Source: a virus. From it: a stretch of 64,000 nt of DNA. Shown piece by piece: positions 52,601 to 60,049 of this stretch (position 1 is its first letter; every line of letters begins with the position of its first letter). Below the pieces are notes generated by a model. It ran no database searches and was not told the origin of the DNA. It saw only the letters and a program-made list of their open reading frames with translations. The DNA lies in the IMG/VR virus record IMGVR_UViG_3300034073_005389, positions 1-64,000 of that record; one strand, written 5' to 3'. Both the position numbers and the translations under genes were made by a program.

Positions 52601-53811
52601 TTTAATCTAAATGGTATCTCAGTAATAAATGCAGGGTGTTTAGCATTTGGAATATTTGTATTAGGATCAGTAAAAGTAACTCCTCCCAAAGTTGCCGGGG
52701 CAGCATTAGATGTTACAATAGGAGCATATTTTAAATTAAAAATATTTATAATTGGAGGTAATACCTCTCTAATAGATTTGCGAACAGTATAAACAGATAG
52801 GCTATTAGAGTCTACAATAACGCCTTCATTTTTATATTCGTAGTTTACATCTACTTTTATTATTTTATCTAAAGCAAATAATGGATCTGATAATATTTCA
52901 CTGTTTAGTTTAATTTGATTATTAGCTAATAAAGCATAACTAAACCCATATTCTTGATCATATCTAGAATCTAATATTTGATATCCTAGTTTTTGAATAT
53001 CATAAACAAAAATTGGATTATTAGTGTTTAATGTAAATGTTACGCTTTTTAACTTAGTTACAGGAAAGCTAGTTAAATTTAATATTAAATCATTTATATT
53101 AAATTTACCAACTTCATTTACTGAGTCTGAAGTAAGAGATTGAAATGCAGATTCTTGTTGTAAAGTAATTGGATAATAAGGAGTCTCATCATAAGAAAAC
53201 TTTTTGGTTACTGCAAAACCAGTACGAGTTCTTCCTACTCTAAATACATCATAAGCCCCTTCTTCTAAGAGACGATCAAAAGCGCCTTCGCCTCTAATTT
53301 TCTTTTCATCAATAACATCTAAAGATAAATAATTTTCATTACCTAATTGTCTTATGTCGTACAAAGCCCTAGATAAATTTTCAGATAAAGAACGTATATA
53401 AACAGAAATTAAAGAGTTAGTATTTTCTAAATTATAGACTCCATCTTTTAAGAAATTATTTAAATATAACTGTACAGGATTATCAGGGTCTACTGGACCA
53501 ATTATAAAATATTTGTTAGCAACATCATCTTCAATAATTTTAGCAAATCCATTTACTGAAGTAAATGGATGTCCAGTTACAGATTTAAAATAAACAAAAT
53601 ATCCAGCCAAATCAGTTAATGGTTGACATTCAATATTTAAAATATTTTTTCTAACATTAATAGATATTACTTTAGGATCTGGTACATTAGGAGTTTCAGA
53701 TTTAATCTCTACGTTAGAAGTGACCAAGTTATTAGTCAAAGACTCGGAAAAAGTAGCCTCTATAGTAGTACTACTTGTAGTTTTAACATTAGATATTCTT
53801 AAGTTTTGCAT
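46675..53811 (-). CDS. giant tail/baseplate protein with LamG-like domains
   Basis: This 2378-residue protein is the largest in the window. It is beta-rich, with many Asn, Tyr and Ile residues. At least two concanavalin A/LamG-like modules can be recognised (about 1055-1350, with EEGTFETWVSPQW and DEMHLFIDGLEV, and about 1965-2250, with EGTVEFWMNPIF and DEMRLFLDGYQ). The N-terminus (SNVKTTSSTTIEATFSESL) looks Ig-like. It overlaps the GpJ-like gene (TAATG) and probably forms the baseplate periphery or a side fibre that contacts host glycans. Confidence 0.75.
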   Translation of the reverse strand: MQNLRISNVKTTSSTTIEATFSESLTNNLVTSNVEIKSETPNVPDPKVISINVRKNILNIECQPLTDLAGYFVYFKSVTGHPFTSVNGFAKIIEDDVANKYFIIGPVDPDNPVQLYLNNFLKDGVYNLENTNSLISVYIRSLSENLSRALYDIRQLGNENYLSLDVIDEKKIRGEGAFDRLLEEGAYDVFRVGRTRTGFAVTKKFSYDETPYYPITLQQESAFQSLTSDSVNEVGKFNINDLILNLTSFPVTKLKSVTFTLNTNNPIFVYDIQKLGYQILDSRYDQEYGFSYALLANNQIKLNSEILSDPLFALDKIIKVDVNYEYKNEGVIVDSNSLSVYTVRKSIREVLPPIINIFNLKYAPIVTSNAAPATLGGVTFTDPNTNIPNAKHPAFITEIPFRLNGLPSIPGQYAIDYPTGTVYVYGSDLNNDGTGPYPPLATYNYKFFYKLEQDYAYDDTTRDLVALPLGNLLENSGTIEFKYEQVLVPNIDYVANVHKENMQERIENRLLALNSLRVKNSPVTNIFRIYNETSGEIYTIDRWNGDRVYFRYLNPPNIQSKTKEKIKFKTIENELLFVDSSLVNTSGRKVFILKLSNNRLSSSTEDSQGMSTNTSVNFSKINIFKAEKWFNRELDQNNIQKLTAIGDYCIDYENGIVYCAVSNTQDNNIGTITYKYANISPEYPHLISVEDIYYQIDQLGIKNKQFAYTSFADGSIIPASLEYSDELYLNNNPQAAYQLYNKNVGIFVNAGFLPGVSEQVSFVRGLFEFDDLTNSTNPINFANYAVANNFNISVNSLSKQLFDTIQFDGTNFYVNINENIPYFSPNITFNFSIIRASDSAQLWNNAGTVVPGDPVKLILPNINSPVAGQLVNITYTFTINDTSRVVVDYSKGEYLVDYTYLADEIIVSYEYGDNVLDFRQNTSLPVGSEYFVSYRYGALRDALLKNFGDLVNIPELTNFDIEFNRERYRDALVAAMGSFIQGPTVKAIKNIGKKISHIDPKITESVFENWSLGSSLLFPEGVSSTGSFQLLPAKFSNGVLINSSDQTITFPASSNLRLEEGTFETWVSPQWNGIDNDAELTFLIKKDGYDGYSISNLGIFIGASEYHPEIVNGTFTINKNSGAIGLPNFNKDGIYIYYDQDVSGNFNRWYVRVIDGYVNPGSSSYKFKITSTGGFYDSKSIVIPKPYNLSIFTGTNSITFTLGSSIAVDSGITFVSDVDHYLLDFGVHETEGRLSVFKDISGYLNFRVYDVERNMYLLSADVSSWKAGELHQVAVSWKLNNPDSRDEMHLFIDGLEVPNIIRYGQKLKPYLHEKFRTVDPEELIGLANRDIIGSNDLVITSGSNVVKSSINFSAYNIFVGDTIFIDELGFDTNGYTILAINGQNLTLSANMPLTLQNGRFSVNRTQFTVTSEIDIASNITVSTISPIFKGSDAITNVGSNVISSASYNFQNQGVLPGYLIRVNNPNFEISYNIVQVSGNTVTITDNLPISLTNAQFQVYAPAETEIPGLRAVDPSYSVSKDINYNNILTISNDVFAEDLILVRLLGLNYRNFTHKYYVWGNNVENIIRTRLPAPISLDEAIIKKIILPVVPIGPSNSTLVGNVFVSNNLTTSQPTNSQSGRTIAVTIAGNNTDFSTPVTVTINGLTGIVTVSETITFTDYGTLNFVNPYLSVNYIQVNAKPINTLKPALTIEAKEKYSMTYAELSGLAPVVKYSYIINDGISLYKDGYDIVTDGYNAFSTEYINNYLIITYPIAPAGYYVITDVSPDLLSLTVQPSTAAPPLPVPNFVDGYYQIVKTTDYRSGLQNGFFTFQVNKLPSQAYYLSSGFYELKYSTYTKIKMPPLNMQVYLGSNFKGTHQFNGIVDQVKIYSVMLTDTRVGETIPNNQRSITKDYNSLKPLRKDANTLMLLSFDTYPFTNNSDYYTNTSELKNYFQSSIVVNENFGNSIVLLNKPIILSNDGILDTKKEGTVEFWMNPIFDTGNDPNERYYFDAYGAVLEDAVSVDNVSIKINSPISQVLSVKLKYGDPAIDYFVGGKVEIDTQNAIQEEALSIGNSSVTTAKNILQVVKVQIIGDLTNTDYFNNGAIGPDRKTIYLGKVLPASNLPLLITYKPVENQNTKINTQVIRLNRKLPNQNSQVIVNYIPQGLQGDRLSIFKDKLGYMNFSITASENNYTVKAPIFWSKNTWHRVKASYKLNSSTGFDEMRLFLDGYQYSRILFTEKNKAPIYLATPGFKDGYEILPNIKFKDPINELFIGAQYDQTSPIFSLIDNLRISDISRPIYAPYGDPIDVNYNSNLQMAFPVTPDLYTTYLLNFDTLVKLNTDFSVLKNRNNGYFDFTVNILDSFGIVNSSPQVQAALEKLIKVLKPANSKVFIQYTR

Positions 53812-56800
53812 TATCTAGTCTCTGTGTTAAGAACAATATTGTTTGGAGTAAAATACTCATCATTTTGTGCCTGTATCTTTAATACTTGCCCTTCCTTACC
53901 AGTCTTATTAAAATACAATATTCTTGCTCTGGCAATTCCATTTACTCCTTGAGCTAAATTAATAAGAGTAATTTGATCAATAAAAGCTCCTAAATTAGTA
54001 GCTGTTAATGCAGTAGTCAAAGTATCTCTTACTGTTTGCAATACTGTTGAAGTAGATGGTTTAAATGCTTCATCTATAACTACGTTCATTGTTAAATCTA
54101 ACTTAATTTCTTTTGCCGCCTTGACAATTACATCTGCATTAATAGGTCTAGTGTTTTCTATATTAAAAGTAACATCTGATACTAATTTATTAAAATTGTA
54201 ATTAATAACAATTCTTTCATTTTGTTTAGGTGCGGTATAATCATAAAAAGCTTTATATCTAGCACCAGCATTTGGCTGAGTAAAAGAAGTTAGTGTTAGC
54301 TTAGTTGACTGAGATGTCTTGAAACCACTACTAACAAATACCCTATTAATAAAAGCAAATTTTTTATTTGTATATAACACACCATTCCTGGTATAAGCTA
54401 AGTTCTCAGAATCATTATCATTTACATAATAGAAGGTAACTCTTAATTTGTCCCCTATTCTTGGCAAATTTTGAACATCTGTATTTAAAGTATTATTTTC
54501 CGTAGAAGGAAGAATAAACTCTAAATTAGATAAAGTAGGATCTGATAAGCAATCATTTGCATATAACAAATTATTTTTTATAATAGTATTTTGTAAATCA
54601 TAAGTAGTTAGCACAGAAACCACTTCATCATTAGAATTACTTACTGTTGTTACTTTTTCTAATTTAGCAATTTTAGCTACTCGGAAATTACTAGGTACTG
54701 CCGTCGCAGAAGATATGCCTAATGCCTTGCGCATTGCCTCTAGTAGATTCAATCTTAATCCAGTATTAGTAGCAGTAAATACAATGTTTGTAGCTTTAGT
54801 TACCGTAGTGCCTGCAAAAGTAATAGTCCCAGTATTAGTTATTTGATCTGTTGTAGTAGATGCTAGTCTTGTTAATGACTGTTTTAAATTAGAATAGTTG
54901 AAAAAACTAATGTATACAACATCATTTTCTTTTGCATTTGCTCCAGATGGCAAATACAATCTATTTCCAGCCACATCAATAGTTCCACTTGTATTCCAAA
55001 CTTCTTGACCATCTAATACTCTTACTATAGAAATTTGGTTAGCATTAATTTGCTCTAATGAACTGCTAATTACCATAGTGTTATTAGCTAAGTCATAACC
55101 AACAATATCATACAACCCATTGTTATTGGTACCTGAATTATATATTTTTATTTTTTTATTAAGTAATCCGTCTAACGTAGAAAAGTTAATAGAAAAACTT
55201 CCTAATATAGCGGTAGAGCCATTATTAACTAAGTAACCGTCATTAACAGTAAACAATGCAATGTCAGTGTTTGGCTCTAACACCTGAAAATCCATATTAA
55301 TTTCATTAACAAAATTATTAATTGGAACATATAAAGTGTTAGTAAAAAAATCTTTTAGCAGAGTACCAACTCTGTATTTAATTAAATTATTTTGGAAAGT
55401 AAATGGCTGGTATCTGCGGTTATCAGTAGCGTAATAAATTACCAATACTCTTTCAGAAGTAACAGGAATATTGTAACCAGTTAAAATTAACTGATAATTT
55501 CCAGAAGTTCCGATTGCAATAGTTCCTAAATTATCTGAATTCCATAGCTCATCTCCATCTGACAATCTAATGACAGAAATAACTTGAGAAGCTAATAAAG
55601 TATAATCGTTAGAAGGTAATGTTAGCTCTACATAAAACTGATTGCTAAAGTTTTTTTGTATAACTTGAGATTCTCTCCTAGCTAAATTAACTGGAGTAAA
55701 ATTATTAAATCCAGTATTATTTGCTAATAAATAACCATTACTAACTCTACTGGTAGGCAGGGCATTAAAAGCAGAACTATATAAATCAAATACGCTAGCC
55801 ACATATGAGACTCTTAAATTTATTACATTGGCGGTAGTATCAATATTATCTGCAGGTATTGTAATTTGATTTCCATTTGTACTGCCTACTGAATTAGTGG
55901 CATGAAATACATCTTCTGAGTTTAAAAAGACAGTAACTCTGTCACCATTTTTAACTACAACATCTGTAGGAAGAATAATAGTAGTTGTATATAATATATT
56001 AGCGTTAACTAATACAGGAATACTAGTAAAACTACCATTTGCTTGAGCGGTATTGTACTGTTCTGTATTTGTGTTTTTAACTAGTATAGAATCAATAGTA
56101 TTAGTAATTACTGGAAGATTGCTGAGTACAACAGATAATCTTCCAATAAAGATACCAGATGTAATAGCTACTACTGTACCATCTACTTCAATAGATTTAT
56201 TAGCAGTAGCTACTGAACTTACTGGATGTATGGTTGTACCATTAAAAAAATTTGTACCAGATGTTTTAGTAAAAGTAACTATTTCATTTCTAACAATAGA
56301 TGCATATCCCCAATCAATACTATCATTAACGGCTCTGATATTAGAAGTATTGTATAATCCGTCAAAATCTGAATACTGATCATAAGATACAATCCAGTTA
56401 TAATCTACTTGTAAAACGTCACTAGGAACTGGTAAAGTATTTCCAGAAATTTGTATTCTTCCAGTAGTATTGTATATGCCTGTATTATCTAAATTTTGAT
56501 TTGTTACTACGTATCTTTCGCCAGTATTTACGTTAAATACTCTAGTAACATTATTTAATGGTGTGTGCAATAGTTTTAAAATAGAACGATCTGAAGTAAC
56601 ATCACTGTCTTCATTGGTTATAGAAATATTCTGTTGCGCATCATGTATTTGGATTAATCCGCTAAAAGTAGCTGGATCCTGACCATTAAATTGGTTTTTT
56701 ACTTTTTCATCTTGAAAAAGAGATATTTTATTAGAAATCCAATGAAACTTATCAAAACCCCAAGGAGAACCGGAGTACACTCCAGTGTCTTTAATTAATT

Positions 56801-57902
56801 CATAATTACCAGTTACTCTTCCATAGGAATCAACTGATTTTTGAACAAAGTTAGAGCCACTAACAGACCCAGAAACTTGTAATATCTGGCTAACAGGCTG
56901 TTGTGGTAAGCTGCCCTCACTGATATTATCTATTCTTTTGCGATTAATTGTTTTGTTTTCATCTCCAGCAATTTGTCCTAATACTACATCATTTCTAGCA
57001 TCAGTAGGATCATTATTATTGCTTTTATCTTTATAAATATAAGAATCTGTAGTTTGCTGCAATACATTTCCTAAAACAGCAATATCTACTTTTCCACCAG
57101 TACCTTCACTAATAATAGTGGCTGATCCATCTGGGTTAATTAAAGTAATTGTACCATCTCTAACCATCAATGGATCTCCGGGTTCAATTACCGTAGCATC
57201 AATTACTCCTGTAGTGCTTAACGCGGCGTTTTGATAACCTAAAGTAGTTCCTACACTAGACCCACTAAAAGTGGCTAAAACTCTATTTCTAAATATGGCA
57301 TCTGTTTCTTGGTCAGCTCCACCAGCAAAAGAATTAATGTTGGTAACATTGCTAACTCCTGGAATAGTAGTTCTATTTAAACTATATTTACCTATGTTGC
57401 TTGCGCTTCCAGCAGAAGTAGCAATTACAGTTACTTCTACGGCGTAAAGATCAGTAATACCAGCTAAATCTAATTGATCTCTATATTTAGTGGCTACTGA
57501 TTTATAAAAATTAATAGCTGAAGTAGTGACAGAGGTACCAGTAGTAACAGAAAATGATAATCCATTAGTAGAAATAACAATATCGCCTTGATTGATATTT
57601 ATTGGGGCATCAATAGATGCAAAAGTTAATAATGCTACTCCGCTAGAAGGAATTGCTTGTTTTCTAGTTAATGAAAAGTTTTTAGCTAATTTATCTAAAT
57701 CAGTACCAGCAACTAATCTTAGTGATTGTTTATTAGATACACCAGTTAATTCATCATATAATAAAGATAATTGAGAAGCGGGAGCATCAATAAATAAATC
57801 TCTTGCTACTGTACCTGGTTTAGTATCTAGGTCAGGCTTAGTTAATTTAAAAAAATCTATTAGATTTAATATAATTTCATTGACAGATTTAATATTTACC
57901 AT
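53811..57902 (-). CDS. baseplate wedge protein, GpJ-like
   Basis: This 1363-residue protein has an N-terminal helical region with FKLTKPDLDTKPGTVARDLFIDAP, a GVALLTFAS...INQGDIVISTNGLSFSVT beta domain, and SFAGGADQETDAIFRNRVLA (about 190-210), the hallmark of the baseplate J/gp6-like family that forms the wedge ring in contractile-tailed phages. It is far longer than typical GpJ (about 300 residues); the extra roughly 1000 residues are repeated beta-rich segments. It is followed by the giant 2378-residue protein. Confidence 0.88.
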   Translation of the reverse strand: MVNIKSVNEIILNLIDFFKLTKPDLDTKPGTVARDLFIDAPASQLSLLYDELTGVSNKQSLRLVAGTDLDKLAKNFSLTRKQAIPSSGVALLTFASIDAPININQGDIVISTNGLSFSVTTGTSVTTSAINFYKSVATKYRDQLDLAGITDLYAVEVTVIATSAGSASNIGKYSLNRTTIPGVSNVTNINSFAGGADQETDAIFRNRVLATFSGSSVGTTLGYQNAALSTTGVIDATVIEPGDPLMVRDGTITLINPDGSATIISEGTGGKVDIAVLGNVLQQTTDSYIYKDKSNNNDPTDARNDVVLGQIAGDENKTINRKRIDNISEGSLPQQPVSQILQVSGSVSGSNFVQKSVDSYGRVTGNYELIKDTGVYSGSPWGFDKFHWISNKISLFQDEKVKNQFNGQDPATFSGLIQIHDAQQNISITNEDSDVTSDRSILKLLHTPLNNVTRVFNVNTGERYVVTNQNLDNTGIYNTTGRIQISGNTLPVPSDVLQVDYNWIVSYDQYSDFDGLYNTSNIRAVNDSIDWGYASIVRNEIVTFTKTSGTNFFNGTTIHPVSSVATANKSIEVDGTVVAITSGIFIGRLSVVLSNLPVITNTIDSILVKNTNTEQYNTAQANGSFTSIPVLVNANILYTTTIILPTDVVVKNGDRVTVFLNSEDVFHATNSVGSTNGNQITIPADNIDTTANVINLRVSYVASVFDLYSSAFNALPTSRVSNGYLLANNTGFNNFTPVNLARRESQVIQKNFSNQFYVELTLPSNDYTLLASQVISVIRLSDGDELWNSDNLGTIAIGTSGNYQLILTGYNIPVTSERVLVIYYATDNRRYQPFTFQNNLIKYRVGTLLKDFFTNTLYVPINNFVNEINMDFQVLEPNTDIALFTVNDGYLVNNGSTAILGSFSINFSTLDGLLNKKIKIYNSGTNNNGLYDIVGYDLANNTMVISSSLEQINANQISIVRVLDGQEVWNTSGTIDVAGNRLYLPSGANAKENDVVYISFFNYSNLKQSLTRLASTTTDQITNTGTITFAGTTVTKATNIVFTATNTGLRLNLLEAMRKALGISSATAVPSNFRVAKIAKLEKVTTVSNSNDEVVSVLTTYDLQNTIIKNNLLYANDCLSDPTLSNLEFILPSTENNTLNTDVQNLPRIGDKLRVTFYYVNDNDSENLAYTRNGVLYTNKKFAFINRVFVSSGFKTSQSTKLTLTSFTQPNAGARYKAFYDYTAPKQNERIVINYNFNKLVSDVTFNIENTRPINADVIVKAAKEIKLDLTMNVVIDEAFKPSTSTVLQTVRDTLTTALTATNLGAFIDQITLINLAQGVNGIARARILYFNKTGKEGQVLKIQAQNDEYFTPNNIVLNTETR

Positions 57903-57919
57903 ATATTTCCCGCACTCTT

Positions 57920-58351
57920 TTAAATTGTAGAAACTCTAAAAGCTGTAGTAATAGGTTTTAATCCTTTAGTTAAAGCTCTTATGTTTACTTCAAATAATCT
58001 AGGATCAAATTTATTTCTATTAACAGATATATCTAAAACTGCTCCAAGTTGCTCATCAGCACTAACTCTTTGAAAGTTTTTTAGCTGTATTTCTTGCAAT
58101 CCTTTTAAATTTTCTAATGCAACAGTTAATTGTGACTGAGAAATGCTTAATAACATAGTATTATCCATTGGATTTCCAACAATAGTTCTAGATAAAAAAG
58201 AACCGTACCAAGGATGCAAGGGATTAGTGCCTGCTGTAGTGAGGCATAATTTTAATATGTCTTGAATGAGCTTTTCGCTATCTATGACTTGCTGTAAGTC
58301 ACCATTTTTGATAACTAAATCTCCATCAGTAATCTTTAAATCAAACGACAT
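57920..58351 (-). CDS. baseplate wedge protein, gp25-like
   Basis: This 143-residue protein has LKITDGDLVIKNGDLQQV, a SEKLIQDILKLCLTT helix, and GTNPLHPWYGSFL, the hallmark of the gp25/GpW-like baseplate family that joins the wedge to the tail sheath. A good AGGAG site precedes the ATG. It lies directly upstream of the GpJ-like gene, the usual order in contractile-tail phages. An AT-rich element CTTATAT (58408-58414) is present in the leader. Confidence 0.83.
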   Translation of the reverse strand: MSFDLKITDGDLVIKNGDLQQVIDSEKLIQDILKLCLTTAGTNPLHPWYGSFLSRTIVGNPMDNTMLLSISQSQLTVALENLKGLQEIQLKNFQRVSADEQLGAVLDISVNRNKFDPRLFEVNIRALTKGLKPITTAFRVSTI

Positions 58352-58417
58352 TGTATTAACTCCTGCTTTTTATAATACCGAAATATTATGTAATAAAAGT
58401 ACAATGTCTTATATTAT

Positions 58418-60049
58418 CTATACAGAATAGAAATCTTTATAAATTTTATCCATAATATTATAAAAATCACTAACAGTTTTGCTCAAATCTACTAAAGCAT
58501 CTGTAATTTCTACTGGATTTTGCTCTGGTAAACCTAATTCTTTTACTTCTTTAGCTCTAGAATAAGCGTCCCTATCTAAAAATCCAAGCAAGCTATTAGC
58601 AGGCATAACATATAAAGCCCCCATTATAGCGATTATATCACATAAACCAAACCCGCTAAATTCACCCATAATAATTTCAATGGTTCTTAAAGCGGTATTA
58701 GCTTCTGATAAAGCAGAATCTCTATTGCCAGTTAATTGTTTTAAACTTTCTGCGTTATTATCTCCTAACGCATTAGTAGTATCATTATTATAAGTAATAG
58801 TATAAGCTGGTAATAAAAAACCGCCAACATCAGTTTGATTTAATACAGTGGCTGCCTGAGAATTTAATTGATTTGTTACGTCTTTTAACCCAGCAGCAAC
58901 TACAGCCAAATCTTTTTGAGTTAATAAGGCGGCAGGAATTTTTTGATAAATAGGACTGACAGTACAGCCTGCTTCAGGTCCAGTCTTAGATGGGATTGGT
59001 AGCCAATAATACTGAGATTGAGCGTCTAAAATAGTTTTTTGAGCTTCTGTTAATTTATCTATCATAGAATAAATGATGCCCAAATATTTTAAAAATTGTT
59101 GCTGTTCAGATAAATTATATAATTTACCAGAAACTACTTTTTGTACTAACTCGCTATCTTTAATAGTATCATTATTTAAAATATCATCTACTACAGTTTG
59201 TGGTAAGCTACCAATATTGGCTTTTTGATTGGCTACTCCAAATCTATCTCTAATTATCTTTTCAATCAAAGGTCTAGCAACATATTTAGTTTCATTAACT
59301 CTTAATTGTAACTTATCTCTAACAAAAGGAATAGCTATTTTTTTGTCAGACGTAGTAGTTAAATCAATTCTAGGATCAACCATAAAAGGTTTAATTAAAT
59401 GATATCTAGTAGTACTAAACTTAGTGGGCGTAGTTCCTTCAAACCCTATATATTGATCAAAAGTAACTTTACTATTATTACCTATTAAACTTTCTTTAGA
59501 AATAATATAAGACTGATTAGCTATATTGAAATCTACAGAGCTAGCATCTTTTTTAAATGGAGAAGAAAACTCTCGAATATTACTGCTAGACAATGCCAAT
59601 ACACAAGAATCAATAGAATTATTATTAGAAAATATTTTTAAATTATCATTAACATACTGCTCTCTAGCTAAAGATATCTCTAAAAATCCTTGTAATAAAT
59701 TATTAGCTATAGCTACTTTTTGAGATAATGTAATAGTCCTGCCTGGCTCTACTATAATATCAAGTCCAGGATTATAAATTCCACTATTAGATACAACTGG
59801 TAACCCTAATATTCTATAAAAAGCGTGACATCTACTTTCTTGCGGCTCTTGCTCTGCCTTCAATCCAGAAGTAGTAGGACTACCACTAAAACTATCCTCT
59901 GTAAATTTCTTCAATAAATTTAAATTAGCAGGATCAGTAATATTAATATTGCTTCTTATTGAATCAATTGCTCCAATAAAATCAGAATAAATTTTATCAA
60001 TATTAATATCAAAGTTTTGCGGCTTATTAATATTATCTGCAGCAGCCAT
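58418..60049 (-). CDS. structural protein, unknown
   Basis: This 543-residue protein of the baseplate block is partly helical (about 20-70, 240-290, 330-350) with several Tyr-rich segments and no motif I recognise. There is no signal peptide; a possibly buried hydrophobic helix (FGLCDIIAIMGALYVM) occurs near 460-480. It overlaps the next gene upstream by TAATG. Baseplate or hub function is inferred from the company it keeps. Confidence 0.65.
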   Translation of the reverse strand: MAAADNINKPQNFDINIDKIYSDFIGAIDSIRSNINITDPANLNLLKKFTEDSFSGSPTTSGLKAEQEPQESRCHAFYRILGLPVVSNSGIYNPGLDIIVEPGRTITLSQKVAIANNLLQGFLEISLAREQYVNDNLKIFSNNNSIDSCVLALSSSNIREFSSPFKKDASSVDFNIANQSYIISKESLIGNNSKVTFDQYIGFEGTTPTKFSTTRYHLIKPFMVDPRIDLTTTSDKKIAIPFVRDKLQLRVNETKYVARPLIEKIIRDRFGVANQKANIGSLPQTVVDDILNNDTIKDSELVQKVVSGKLYNLSEQQQFLKYLGIIYSMIDKLTEAQKTILDAQSQYYWLPIPSKTGPEAGCTVSPIYQKIPAALLTQKDLAVVAAGLKDVTNQLNSQAATVLNQTDVGGFLLPAYTITYNNDTTNALGDNNAESLKQLTGNRDSALSEANTALRTIEIIMGEFSGFGLCDIIAIMGALYVMPANSLLGFLDRDAYSRAKEVKELGLPEQNPVEITDALVDLSKTVSDFYNIMDKIYKDFYSV

